A stretch of DNA of 64,000 nt from Mytilus edulis (taxonomy: Eukaryota > Mollusca > Bivalvia > Mytilida > Mytilidae). Within the stretch, counting starts at the first letter, position 1; every line of letters begins with the position of its first letter. Below the pieces are notes generated by a model that made no database searches, was not told where the DNA came from, and worked only from the letters and a program-made list of their open reading frames with translations. Both the position numbers and the translations under genes were made by a program. Below, one piece after another: positions 23,801-38,800 of this stretch. The stretch spans positions 43,979,838 through 44,043,837 of the forward strand of contig NC_092345.1 in NCBI RefSeq assembly GCF_963676685.1, in the 5' to 3' direction.

Positions 23801-26800
23801 CCCCATGTCAGATTTCCTCAAAATGCTTTGGTTTTTGAGTTATAAGCCAAAAACTGCATTTTACCCCTTTGTTCTATTTTTAGCCGTGGCGGCCATCTTG
23901 GTTGGTTGACCAGGTCACGCCACACATTTTTTAAACTAGATACCCCAAAGATGATTGTGGCCAAGTTTGGATTAATTTGGCCAATTAGTTTCAGAGGAGA
24001 AGATTTTTGTAAAAGATTACTTTAATTAACGAAAAATGGTTAAAAATTGACTATAAAGGGCAATAACTCCTAAACGGGTCAACTGACCATTTTGGTCATG
24101 TTGACTTATTTGTAGATCTTACTTTGCTGAACATTATTGCTGTTTACAGTTTATCTCTAACTATAATAATATTCAAGATAATAACCAAAAACAGCAAAAT
24201 TTCTTCAAAATTACCAATTCAGGGGCAGCAACCCAACAACCGATTGACCGATTCATCTGAAAATTTCAGGGCAGATAGTTCTTGACCTGATAAACATTTT
24301 TACCCCATGTCAGATTTGCTCTAAATGCTTTGGTTTTTGAGTTATAAGCCAAAAACTGCATTTTACCCCTATGTTCTATTTTTAGCCGTGGCGGCCATCT
24401 TGGTTGGTTGACCGGGTCACGCCACACATTTTTTAAACTAGATACCTCAATGATGATTGTGGCCAAGTTTGGTTTGATTTGGCCCAGTAGTTTCAGAGGA
24501 GAAGATTTTTGTAAAAGTTAACGACGACGGACGACGACGGACGACGACGGACGACGGACGCCAAGTGATGAGAAAAGCTCACTTGGCCCTTCGGGCCAGG
24601 TGAGCTAAAAAGGGGGGATTTTCAACACTTCGGACAATAACTCAAAAAGGCTTTCACCAATGTCCATGAAACTTTGGTGAATTGTTTATATCTATTGATG
24701 TAAGCTCCCTTTCAATTTTTATAAATTTCAGATTTTAAGTTTTGGATTTATGGGGCTTTATTCATTAAAAAAAAAAGGGGGGGATTTTCAACACTTCGGA
24801 CAATAACTCAAAAAGTCTTTCACCAATGTCCATGAAACTTTGGTGAATTGTTTATATCTATTGATGTAAGCTCCCTTTCAATTTTTATAAATTTCAGATT
24901 TGAAGTTTTGGATTTATGGGGCTTTATTCATAAAAAAAAGGGGGATTTTCAACACTTCGGACAATAACTCAAAAAGGCTTTCACCAATGTCCATGAAACT
25001 TTGGTGAATTGTTTAAGCTCCCTTTCAATTTTTATAAATTTCAGATTTTAAGTTTTGGATTTATGGGGCTTTATTCATAAAAAAAAAGGGGGATTTTCAA
25101 CACTTCGGACAATAACTCAAAAAGGCTTTCACCAATGTCCATGAAACTTTGGTGAATTGTTTATATCTATTGATGTAATCTCCCTTTCAATTTTTATAAA
25201 TTTCAGATTTTACATTTCCGTGTTATGAATTTTTATGATTAAAAAAGGGGGGATTTTCCAATTTTGGGACAATAACTAACACTTTCACAAAATTTTATGC
25301 AACTCTGACAAATTGTTTATATCTATTGACATAAGCTCCCTTTCCATTTTTATAAATTTTAGATTTTACGTTTTCTTAAGTAATGAATTTGTATACTTAA
25401 AAAAGGGGGATTTTATGAAACTTTGGTGAATATATTAATGTAACATCGCTTTTGATTTGTATATATATATTTCTAGTTGATCATATAAATTTATTTAAAG
25501 AATAAAAGACAAGTTAAAAGAGCAACGAGCGTATCATGCGCTAAAGCGCAGCCCTTTATTGTACATAAATTAGGCCGTTAATTTTCTCGTTTGAATTGTT
25601 TTACATTGTCATTTCGGGGCCTTTTATATCTGACAATGCGGTATGGGCTTTGCTCATTGTTGAAGGCCGTACGGTGACCTATAGTTGTTAATTTCTGTGT
25701 TACTTTGGTCTCTTGTGGAGATTTGTCTCATTGGCAATCATACCACATCTTTTTTTTTTATTTTTACTTGGTCAGATAGATTTACAACCGCACTCATTTT
25801 GCAGCACTGATGGAATACATCTTGTAAAATAAGTGACCAAAGCGATCGCTTTCTGAACAAATGGGCGGAGGTTTTATCCGGTAGTACATTAAAGATTACG
25901 CTCTTCTGCTTTATTTAAAAAAAAAAGATTAACAAGGAATTAATCTGTTTTACAGCCGACTTTAATGAGTACGTAGCTAAAGGTAATATCTTTGGTTAGC
26001 TTGCTTAGTAGCTGAACCATGAAGTCAATGTTAGATAAGGTATTCTACACTCATTTCGAAGTAGCCTAGTCCTACAGACAGATAGATTGGTTATCTGTCG
26101 GACTAGTCTACTCTTTAAGGAGGGTTAAACCATTGAATAATGACTTCACGATTCATCTATCTAGCAAGCAGGCTAACCAAAGATATAAACTTTATCAACA
26201 TACTTATTGAAATCGGCTGTAGTTTTGGATATTTTCAACATATTGTACGTGTTACAGTAGCTGTTCTTTCCTAAAGGCTAGAAATGACAACATCCATTTG
26301 CTATGAAAGAAAATGAATCCTTTGTTCAGTTGGGTGAGCTCTACTTTGATAAGGGTGTTCCCGATTTGGACCAGTGAAGTAAAGTAGTATTTATTAAAAC
26401 AAACAAACTAATTATTGCTTGTCATCTAACGATGGTTTCCATTTTGTTGTATTGTCTTGTGTACTGATTTTTGTTGTCACTGCATGATCACCAACATATA
26501 AAATTAGTATCAGGACAGTGGGGATACAAAGAGTAGGCTATTGATCAGACCATTTCGAGCCGGTTGACTTATTTTCAATGGTGTTATTTTTTTGTCATGA
26601 TTGTACATACTTAAATCGATTTTCGAATATGTATAAGCAGTTTTAAAAAGCATTTCCCATGTAAAGGGAGATAACTCGATTTTTCAATAAAATTTTGAAT
26701 AAACAGATAACATGCAAAACATAAATTGGACGAACAAACTGCGAAACTTCATAATTTGTCAACAGCTCAACAATGATAAGCTAAAACACATAAGCACTTT

Positions 26801-29800
26801 TTGTAATCTATCATACGTTCTTTCTGTTTGCCGGTACTTCGAATATTAAATTTAGTGAATGAACTTCAAATAAGATCACACTTTTCTGTCCGACACCTAC
26901 TGCACTACAAAATAACTGTGTTCTCGGGCCATATTGGGTTTTTTTTCTCTCGGAACTCAACCCTCCTCCTTTACACTTTGCGGAATAGTGGTACTTTCTT
27001 ATTCTTGCACTCATAATGTCCGCAGTTCTCTCTAGAAAATTTAAAACCTCAACCTTGTGAAGGGTAGAAAAATCAATCTTGTGAATTGTAAAAGTAAATT
27101 GTATACGGAATGTCAACACAGATAAGAAAATAAATAATAAATATAGTTTGATTTCAAACTTAAATTATTTAATCGATAATAATGAAGAGGTGTAAAACAC
27201 ACTGAAGATACTCTCGCCATAGTATTAGAAGTATAACTTATATCAGCAAGTTATTAGCAAAAAGACCCAAAGGATATGCATGGTTTGCAACTAAAGTGCC
27301 TCACGAAGTGCCTTATGGCAATACATCAGCAATTAATTTTTATATTTATGGTGGATTAGTTTAAAAGAAATAAGTCGGTACCAAGTCGGGAGCCTGTAAT
27401 TCAGTGGTTGTTTGTTGCTGTGTTACATATTTGTCTACTTCACTTCGGTCGTTAGTTTTCTCACGTGTCGTTTCGGGACCTTTTATAGCTGAAAATGGTC
27501 ATTGTTAAAGGCCTGAGGGTGACCTATAGTTGTTCATTTCTGTGTCATTTGGCTCTTGTGAATCATACCACATCTTCTTTTTTACATAAACAAATGATAT
27601 CCCATTCTTATCAGATTTTGTACAAGAAGTTGAAGTCCAATCAATGTACTTTCAGTATACTTTCATGTAAAATTGTAATTCTGGAATTTTACCTTGGACA
27701 AGAAATGGTTTGGTAGTATGAATACATTGAAATGTCGAGTATATGTCAATTAGGCATCAACCTAGCGACTAAAACAAAACCCAAACAATATTAAATTATC
27801 ACCACGGACTTCTGCTGTGAAGTTTTGCGTGAACAAGTACATTATACAATATATTGGATCACACTTTACTATAATGGAGTAGAAACTACGTGTGATTAAA
27901 ATAGTTAATTGACTGATCAAAAATTAATAATCTTTATGCGATCACGCATCAGATAAATTCAAACTGTTTAAGCTAATTGTAAAGCCTACCCCCACAAATG
28001 TTTATTCTTTACATCTAGAAACGGACTTTAATTCAGTTCCATCAGATAAAATTGTTCTAAAATCAATGGGGGTATTTAAAGCCTCGTGCTGACAGCAACT
28101 TGTTCAAAGAGTCTGCATTAATAAATAATCAAATATATGTATTTGTATAGCGGTTTGTAGATAGTCGTTTATAAATGTTCAGTTAAAAGATTGGTTTACT
28201 TTGTAAAGGGGTGTTAAGTCAAAAATTAATACCGTTTTTATAGAAAAGTATTCCGACTGCTATACGTATATAAGGATGTGTTGATTGAAATTTGATCTGT
28301 TGTTTGGTGATATCACGGATAGTTTTGAATTATGACAGTATCTGGATGATTAAATTTCTTTATATATAAGGATATACATATATATGTTTCCTCCTCTTAA
28401 TGTACCAAAGATTAGAATAGCAAACTGGAGCTATAATGGAAGGTAGGTCTAATGATAAAGTATTTTTTTTAAATGTTTTAGACTTGGTTATCTATCAAAT
28501 ACTTTTGAATCTGTTGCAAAGTAATTGGACACAATAATGCAGTTTCCCTTTCTGAAGATGTTTAGTTCTTATACTTACATATAAGAGGGTCTGGATGGGT
28601 TTAACAGAATAGAGAATAATATGTCAAATCTACAGAGAAAATTAATACAAAAATAGACCAGAAATATAATGGGTTGCTAAACCATAAAGGATAGAGATTA
28701 AGAGGCAAAATTCTTAAGAATAGAGAAAAAATATTAAAAAATTAAAAAAGACAGAACTGGATGAGTTTTTGTAGACTAATCGCGACTGTCGTACACATTT
28801 TGATCTGGTTTCTTCGATAAGTGTATTGCACATCTAACCTAAACTAGGGGGGGGGACATAATGTTGTATATTGTTTTATTAAATTTTAAGCCATACCTTA
28901 CTTAGATCATGAAGATGATTGAAACCTTATAATCTGCATTATTTCCTAAACGAATCGGTCTCGAGATTAAAATGTCTGGTTAAGTAAGACCCCTTTTTGG
29001 CCCCAAAATATAGCAGTTTTACAAAATTGTGAAAATGTAATCTTTAAGCTTCTTATTGGAAAGTAGAATGTTTCTGCTACATAAATATGGACTGTTTTTG
29101 ACATACAATGCACATATATCGGGTGCTAGCATCATTAAGTCATGCTAGATTACTGAAATCTTCACAATTTTATCATTTTAGCTAGATTTTAGACGGTTTC
29201 CGTCTTAAATGAAAGTGTTCGCATTCGTGTTCATTCATAATATTGAAATGTAAGTTGTATTTGATGATAATACATAACATATATAAAGGTTGAGGATGAA
29301 CACGGATGTGGCCACTTTCATTTTTGACAAAAACCATCTGAAAAGTGACGTTTTTTGGCATATTTGATAGATTTTTCATATTTAAGCTTGAATCGTAGCG
29401 TTTTTAATGACTAAATCAGTTAAAATCTGTCACATAAACTGATCGAATCAATTGAAATAGACACTTAAGTGTTTAAAAAGTGTCTAAAATCTTTCGTTAG
29501 ATGAACCTGAAATATGAGGCCAAAATCGGTCCTTACCGGACCTACTCCTTTACCAAATGTGAAGTACTTTTGTAAACAGACGCAGCTCGTTCTCCGCTTA
29601 ATTTGCATCTGGGTAAAAGGAGGGAAAAGAGAAGTGGCTTTTTAAATATGAAAAGAAGAAAATATAGTATGAATAAATATCAACCAGAGACTTATTTCCA
29701 TGGTCCATAAATCGCAATGCACATCGGATAATACTGTCAGCTTTGTCTTTAAACAGAAAATTGGACTACTTCTTATTACATTATTTCTTCTGTTCAAAAA

Positions 29801-32800
29801 TATCTGTCCAAACTCATGACAAAGAACTCTAAACTTCAAAACCATTTGTTTGTTCTTATAAGCCATGTATACGCATATGATTCCGTTATTTAAGTTTCAA
29901 GCTTTGATGGCTTTAACTATTATCTAAATGTCGTTTTGATCATTTGCTTGTTTACACTTTTGTTATAAATTCTGCCTTATCTCAAAACTAGACGAGTAAT
30001 AGATTTACGGTAACGACAGACATTTATGCTAAATATATGATATTGCACATATTAAATGTCTCTTTTTAACAATATGGATTTTATGTTTGTTTAAAACAAT
30101 TAAATCGTTATCTGATAATCAAGTTTTTATGAACGATTTTCAATACAATGCATGCATGAATTGAACTATAACAATCCGTTTACAAAAGCAAAGTACTATT
30201 CAATTTTACTTTTGTTGGTGCTGTTTTAAGTGGTGCTTGATATTATGATGAATTTTAAGGGGAAAACGTAAATTGGTGAGTTTTTAAGATATATTTATAA
30301 ACTTTATAAAATGAGATGGGTAAATTCATTTTTACATAACTGAGATAATCTTTTGATTTAAATATTTGTATGTATATCATACTTTAAATTTGAACCCATA
30401 TCAAAAATGGTGGAATCCTTTTTTATACGAAAGGTACTGGATCGATCATTGTATTTGTATACAACGTCAATCTAAAGCTGGAACTATTCCAATATATCGT
30501 GTTTTTTATACTTGAATTGTTTTACCGAAGCAACGCGTCTTATAGTTGCATGACCCCGACGGTAGTTTTGGGTATACACGTATTTAGAAGTTTAGCTTAT
30601 TGTGCTCCTTGCTTTCGGTAGTACAACCCTTGGTGACTGGTTTCAATTTGACTATGGATATGGGAATACACAGTTGCATTCTGTTTTATTTTGACTGCAA
30701 CTTCAATACCACACTTTAATTCAAACACAAACCCACTCTAGCTCACCGGACGGGTAGGTAGTTGACTTTAGTTACTTATCCTACTAAAACGCTTCGTTTT
30801 CCAGTCGAAATTATCCACTAAATCACTCTGGTCATTCTCTGTAAGATTAAATCCTTTCATCTCCTATTATTGACATTAGGCGTTAATCAGAAGAATGTCC
30901 AGTAAATATTACTGTGCCGTTTTAATTATTTAAATGTAAATCTTCGGATAGACTATAATTCAAAACAAAGTACATTATATTGAAAAGGTGATACAATGGC
31001 ATAATTGTTTCTGAAAGACATAAAATGGATTTTCGAAACGTATGAGAAAAAGGACTGATAAAGTTCATGTTGTTCGTCTATGTTCATCACAATATTGTAT
31101 GAAATGTTTTTTTAGTATTATCGCTAACTGACAGATAAATTCCTTTCTCAGCACAGTAGAGTGATATGAAAAATTATCGCTAGAAACTAATTGCCCACGT
31201 GCCATTCTCAATGATGAAATTAACAGCGTCGTCATAGGTAAAATAGCGATAAACATATTATCTTTGGTCATATAAACCCGATACATTTTCTTACTTTCGC
31301 CGTACCGGCTCAAACGAGAACATCATTCTCGTTGAGAGATTATCGTTGGCTATCATTTGGTCTTCTTCTGGTCGGCTATTATATCCTCGACAAAGTTGGG
31401 CACCGTATTGCTGTGCGGGATGTATAGGTAAACAGCTACATTCGATAAGAATGAGGACGTTAAATCCGATGCCTCGTGCAAAGAACCCTTGCAACAACGC
31501 TTTAGGGTCAGCATAATGTGGTCGGTTCCAAGGCCAAATCGCTCGTCCCTTTCTCATATATCCTCATTTTCCAATGGCAACTTCCAAATTATCCCGATGT
31601 GCATCATGGACGACCTTAATTAATACAGGACCTATCTATGTTTTTATTGTTTATTTGTTCACGTCCTGAACATGCGTGAAATATTTGACACTGGACGTAA
31701 AGCTACCTACAATCATCCAATAAATTAGAATTAGAGTCGTTGATATGTTTAGACGGTGGTATAATGCATGCATGCATGCATGGTTTTGCTATTGACAGAC
31801 GAATCATGATTTGTTAACTACCTATTAGAAACTGTCAGTATTTCTGTTCAAATTACATTCACCTTTTCTCGTCCTTATATGCATTTAATTAATATTTGTC
31901 GCTGGACGTTATACAATAATCCATCTTTGGCCCCACCCCCAAATTTCATTGAATTTGTCATGTTGTGGGTCTATACCATAGACCATCTGAAAATAATCGA
32001 ATTTTGGGTCTAGCTCGTTTGTTCTGTTGCCTAGCAACCACTAAAATGGCGGAGTTAAACTCATCAAATATGATTATTATACAGCTTTAATATATCTATA
32101 TTTGAAATTGAACCTGTTTAGCATGTAGTGAACTTTATACTTGTACACTATTTAAATATTACATAATTAATTGCACATTTTTGCCAAATTCACTGTTGTT
32201 TCTCCCTAGCAACATATCTGTGCCCATGGCAACCGCGATTTGTTTTTTATTTACAAGATTTAATTTCAAATATATTGAAACAGAAAGGCAATTTAAGATG
32301 TAAATTGTAAAAAGAAACGAACTCCAAGGTAAATATTAAGGGGAAAGCAATATTGAAACACCAACAAACAAAACAAAACACTGGGTATTGCCGATATATA
32401 CAGAATGTGCATCTGATGCTGGGTTGGGTCTCACTTATCAGCGACTAGAAGAATAATATATTAACAGTTAAGACACATTTAGCGCTAAGAAATCTTAATA
32501 TTGATTATCTTAAATAAATAGATACAGATACATGCATTAAAGGGTGTTTTCAAAAGTCAGTGTATTTCCATGACAGTAGTTATGTTTCCGGAAGGGATTG
32601 GGGTTGAAGGGGGGCACTTCTATTTACACCTTTTTAAGCTTGAATAAGTGAAAAGTTAAGAAAACTATCAGATATATATGATATAATTGTTTTTCCTACG
32701 CAATTTATGGAAAGGTATATATTTTTAAAATGTAAAACTGGGTAAGGTGACAAAACAGCGGCACCCCCTATCAATTAAGTATTGAAGTACCCCCCCCCCC

Positions 32801-35800
32801 CCCCCCCCTCTAGACTTATGTAAAGGATCGTTAGGGTTGACTTTTCGAAATTCATCTTATTTTTATTATCTATTTCAGTCGTCCAGACTTATAACCGTAT
32901 CATTCTATAGAATTACAAAACTGGAACATGCTACTATATCAAATAAATCTGTATTCTTAGATACATATATATATTATTTGTTTTCTTGTAGTTTTTGCCA
33001 TGTGACTAGTTTACTTTTCGCCTTCACTAATCTTAGTGTCGTATGACTTGGTCTTTGATCATCATGACAATATTCATTATATATTCGTCAAAATTATTGA
33101 AAACAAGAATGTGTCTTTAGTACATGGATGCCCAAATCGCAAGACTAACAATGGCCAGGAAATCCTAGATTAGGACAGGCCAAAAAAATCGGCAGATTTA
33201 AACATGTTATTTTTCCGATCTCAAACCCCCTCTCCCTTTACCTCTAGGCAAAGTAGAAAAATCAAACACACAATACACACAGTAAAATTTACTTCAAAAA
33301 AAGTCTGAGTCTGATGTCAGATTCAACTACCTTGACCAAACACTTAAACCTGAAGCGAGACACAAGGACAATCGGACGAACAGACTGACATACGCACGGA
33401 CGAACAGACGCATAGACCAGAAAACATAATGCCCACAAATGGAGCTTAACAACAAAGCCGGGTCACATTTTGAAATTTACACTTCATTTTTACGCATGAT
33501 TATGAAACTATTCAAAACATAACCTTTAAAAAGGTAACAGACATGTAGTATGCTTACGGACTTCAGGCTCTTGTTTCTATGCATGGAAAGGTCAATTATC
33601 CATATATATATACATTTGCAAATTTACAGATCTTACATTGTTGGGTTGATGTTTAGACGAGTTGTATATACATAATGTACACAGCCATGTATTACCATCA
33701 CTGCTGGTGATATAATGGATAAATCTGTTGTAGAGTTGTCACAGGCTCAGGCGTACTTATATAATTATATATACATGTTTATATGGATATATGGATATAT
33801 GGATAGTCTACCTGATGCCATTTCCGTTTTTTACCATCAAATTTTATAGAACTTGTTCTCTATGCACATTTCCCACAAAGACACATCCAATTGGAATATA
33901 GGTAGTTTCATTTTCGAAATAAATCTCGTGTTTCTCGCCAATTATGGAAATTTAAGTAAAATACCACCCCCCCCCCCCCCTTTTCGTTACATAAATCATG
34001 GATCTGACCCTAATACCAGAGAGAGAAGATTGCCTCATTCAAACAACAAATTTTGAATTTATAATTAGCAAAAACATCAGAAATGTACAGATCTTGTTAT
34101 ATTGAAGGTCTATCTAAAATTTCATAATTAAAAAAAATGTCCTCAAAGTTGTTATTGACTGCCTTACACATGAAGTTCATTGCTGTCGGATTTTTTAAAG
34201 AAGTTTAACTAGATAAACTTACGGAAATATAATTAGGAATACACTTTACATTCATAAACAACAAAAAAAAGTTTCTATAGGCATAAGAATGTATAAACTA
34301 AACTTTGTCAGATGAAAAGGTCCAATTTGGACGGCAAATTTCAGCTTTTTATTGCTCCGCTTGGCTATGAAAAATATAAAATAAACTATCGCACCAACCT
34401 TGCACCAAAAAGATTTTTTATCCGAAGTTTGATATGTATGAATTTGTCAAAATGTTAAAATTTCTAATTGGTGCAAGCATGGTGCGGTGGTCAAAATTAA
34501 GAAAAACCATCAAATTTTCGGTATTTTTGCTTATTTTCCCAATAATGACGTCATTTGCACCTTCCATTGTGACGTCATTGAACCGTTTTTAGGTGAATAA
34601 AAACATTTTTTTTAAATCATTTACTCATATTCTAATAATTTATGGAGAAAAATCTGCTCTGTTAGAACTTTTATTATCTTGTAAATCTGGGGCCATTTTA
34701 GGCCATTAAAGCCCCTACTGTCGACAATCCTCGTTTTGATATATAAAGCTCTATGAACCTTTGATAAATAAAGCTCTCCTGGATATTAAATATACGTCAT
34801 ATAAAGGGTGGTGTTGTAACAGAGATGTTGATTGGTTACTTGTTGTACCGTCGTAAAATGAAGACTGACCCATAGATATCAGAATTTATTGGAAATTTCT
34901 CTTTTATCAACAATGAGTGTGAGTAAATAGCCAACTTTTTATACCGTGTGAGTAACAAGCTATTTTTTTTTCACAAATGCAGAATTTCTACGGAGAAAAT
35001 AACAATTTTTACTTTGTGTGACAGTCCCACACAAATCCGACTTCAAGTCGGTTCATTGCTGGGGTTGTTAAAGCCTTGCAGGCAATATTTCATGCGAATT
35101 CATAATTTTTGTATATATGAAGTGCCCTGAAAATCAACCTAACAATCTAAGAGTAGATCTGAGTCTTAACTTCATCCTCGAGCGGTACTGGAACCTGTTC
35201 ATTTCACTTCTCACTTCAACGAGAACAATGCCTAGCATTGCGCAGACGCCTTATCTCCTCCTCTAACTATAGCTGATGTATAGTAACTAACTTTTAATTT
35301 AGACATGTCTTAACTAATGTCTGTTAATGAAGACACATATAAGTTTATCTTGCCTAAGGTCATGATTAATCAGGAAGCAACTATAGTATACATGTACCTT
35401 TATTTCTATTACCCTTACTACCCTCAGGAGATCGGTGAGTTCAAATGGATTACGTATTTTTATTCGAATCGTTTATAATGGATACTTAAAGGGCATCACG
35501 CAGGTATTCGTCTCTCTCGGTCTCTTGGGCTTTTGAATTAATCAGCTTTATTTACATGTATGATATAATTACGGTATAGATGCTTAATTTACAATAGATC
35601 ACAGTTGGAAATATTCAATGATGACAAAATTGTGTTAGAAATTAATCCTGATTATAACTGGTCAATTAAACTTAAATTATAAAGTATACATTTAAAATCA
35701 AATTAATATTAATATCCATTATTATACAAAATCCACGAAGCATACCAAACAGACTTAAAGTATTAAGTAGCAAGTTGTTTAGGGATTATTATGACTGTAA

Positions 35801-38800
35801 CAGTGTTGAGAATACATCTAAAATCAAATATGGAGCAGAAAGGCCGTGTACAGGCATTAAATAATGAGGGATGTTTTGCTATATATGGATTCTCTCCTCT
35901 TAAAAGGGCTACAGGATCGGGAAGGATGTTTTCCCGTATTTCAAGGTTTGAACTTTAAACCTAAAATTTATTCGTAAACTTTGGAAATAACGACCATAAG
36001 AGTCAATTTTCTAGTACCGTTTCTCATGAAAATTTATAGACGAAACGCGTCTGGCGAACCATATTTAAATCCTGGTATCTCACACGATATATTTACAACC
36101 ACTGGGTCCATCACACTGATGGTTTCCTCCTCAAAGATATCACTAACCTGAATAGTCAGCACTTCTGTGTTGATATCACTGATATGGTTTATGAGTTAAC
36201 TGTAGAAATGTTCGAGGTAATAAGAATTTTCTATCCCTGGAATAGTAATTGAATACCCGTAACGTACCTTGGCTGTATTTTCCAAAACCTTTCAAACTTT
36301 TGGTCCACAAAGTCAATATCGTACTTTATTTGCTTACGTTTCGAATGTAGGTGAATTTACTTAATCCCTTGGTCCATTTTCGGTGGACTGTATAGGTGTT
36401 TTTGATCATCTTGTATTTATGGAGGATTAGTATTTCAACTGTGCTTGCTAATCAATTCATTTGATTTGATTATCAATAAAATAATTGAAAAGGAAATGTA
36501 CATAATTGTGCATATTTTAATGCTTATATTTTGTTATTTTCTTCAAGAAATACTAATGCATAATGTCTGGGGATCCCCCCTTACTTACCGTCTATGCCTT
36601 TGAATAGAGACAAATAGTACCCCACCTCCCTTTATCCTGGGTTGGAACCTCATTTAAAAAATGACTGGATCCGCCCCTTTTTTCTGCTACCAAACTGACG
36701 AAATATAAAGGAAACTTTAAAAAAAAAACTTCAATACATATGACATAATGTACCTCCTTTTTATCTGATGAAATTTAAATGTTCATATATATAGCAAAAC
36801 AACGACTTACATATGCCAGTAAAATGTTGATTTCTGAAGACCTTTTATTTTACACGTTGCAGGGGAAATATCAAAGATGGAATACTTTTCAGTTTGTCAA
36901 CAATTTAAACATTATAAATGGGTTATTACAAAAATGGTAGAACTACCAAAAACTATAACCATAATTTCACATACAAATGTATTTAATTATATTTTTTTTC
37001 TTTACAGAACGAAACCACAATCTCGTGGTCAAATGGCCAGTCTTTACTATGAAGAACCAAAGAAACCACCAAAAGTAATAACATGGGATGAGGCTAATAA
37101 TGCCCGACCACCTCTGAGGATTGATATGGAGGGGCCTGGGCCATGCACATATTCAGCACATAATGTTAAACCGCTCAACGAGACCAATTCTCCAGTTTGG
37201 ACGTTTGGTGGAAAATGTGATCCCGAGAGAGGTAAAATATAACTTTTTGTATCTTGTTCAGTTATATTTCACGAAATTATTTGTTTGTTTGTTTCCTTTC
37301 TTTTCTTTATTATGCAGACTTCTAAAAATATAAAATGTGTGAAGGAAAATAGGCATACTTGGATTTATTTTACTCTCACAAAGTTTCCCCAGAGCGCCAT
37401 GCAGTACTAGTATATTAAGCCGAGTGCTATATTACAAAACGAGAATAGCCATTGCTCTGATTTTGCAACGATTTAAAAATATACGTTGGCATAGTTGACC
37501 TTAGCTAAACGGCTTACTATCTTCTGACATCAGACTCGGACTTCTCTTGAACTGAATTTTAATGTGCGTATTATAATGCGTTTACTTTTCTACATTGGCT
37601 AGAGGTATAGAGGGAGGGTTGAGAGCTCACAAACATGTTTAACCCCGCCGTATTTTTGCGCCTGTCCCAAGTCAGGAGCCTCTGGCCTTTGTTAGTCTTG
37701 TATTATTTTAATTTTAGTTTATTGTGTACAATTTGGAAATTAGTATGGCGTTCATTATCACTGAACTAGTATATATTTGTTTAGGGGTCAGCTGAAGGAC
37801 GCCTCCGGGTGCGGGAATTTCTCGCTACATTGAAGACCTGTTGGTGACCTTCTGCTGTTGTTTTTTTCTATGGTCGGGTTGTTGTCTCTTTGGCACATTC
37901 CCCATTTCCATTCTCAATTTTATCATTCTGACATTTTTTTACTTAGAACTTCTTTAAATGGAAAGAAACTCCAGGGTTTGAATCATGATTGTTCAAATAC
38001 AAAGTTCAACATTTAAGATTGCATTAAAACTAGAGCATTTTTAGATTTGTGTTTAGAGAACTGCAAAGATACCAGGTGGATAGTTTTATTTCGTCTATTC
38101 AAAGACTCATCAGTTTAAATGGCCTAATAAAAGACGAAGTTGAAAAGCATTGAGGACCAAAAATTTCGAAAGTTGAATCAAATCCTGGTTACCACAGGGT
38201 TCAGGTATAAATATGTTTTACCATTTTTATAAAAACTTACTCGTAGTAACTAATATATTCACAACGATTGTAATGTAGAAATGTTTGTATTTCAGAGGGT
38301 GGCTGTAGGACATCCTGGGAGAAAACATGGTTCCAAACTCCTCATATATGGCAAACTAAAGTGGACTTCTATAATGATACCAGTGTAAGTAAGAAAGTCA
38401 ACGTGTACGGCGAAGATACATAAATTCTGTTTTATCATATACTTTAGAGTAAAAATCTTGCAATTTTTACAGTATAATAATAGCATTAGATTTAAATTGA
38501 TTTCATCATTTAAGAAATTGTGCTTAGCGGACTGAATTGAAAAATGTATTAACTGCCTCCGTTTATTATCAAACGCCTTTCCATAAAGTTTCAGTGAAAA
38601 AACATAACAAAATACTAAGGATACAAAACATATGATAACAAGAATGTGCCAATAGTACACGGATGCCCCAACCGCACTATTTTCTATGTTCAGTGGACCG
38701 TGAAAAATGAAGTAAAATCTCTAACTTGGCCGATTAAAATTAGAAAGATCATATGATAGGAAACGTGTACTAATTTCAAGTTGATTGGACTTTAACTTCC

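Larger units (their letters stand above)
22593..25555 (+). mobile_element. composite repeat element inserted in family A
   Basis: Opens with a hairpin (cgcccgtc...gacgggacg, 22596-22619) and a gtccgtccgtccgtcg microsatellite. Its body is a ~165-base unit (acacttcggacaataactca through ttatggggctttattcat) that starts at 22657 and, after a nested insertion at 22802-24606, continues as further tandem units to about 25440. It ends with a small palindrome (gcgctaaagcgc, 25539-25550). No protein coding was seen. The head motif is one I associate with common bivalve repeats. Confidence 0.65.
22451..25757 (+). repeat. family A repeat split by a ~2.96-kb insertion
   Basis: Left part 22451-22592 has the head (accccgccacattctgt, cccaagtcaggagcctgtaa) and stops in the gttcaatttt block. 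The remaining body resumes at about 25556 (ttgtacataaattaggccg) and runs to accacatctttttt at 25757. The order and content of the two parts add up to one complete family A copy. Confidence 0.8.

Noticed and set aside
32791..32810. C homopolymer as a functional G-quadruplex site
   Set aside because: A plain 20-base C-run (and a shorter one at 33967) is most simply slippage or an assembly-length artefact.
36877..37007. ATG-started extension of exon 2
   Set aside because: It is intron with a good acceptor at 37007; the residues before it do not look like the family.
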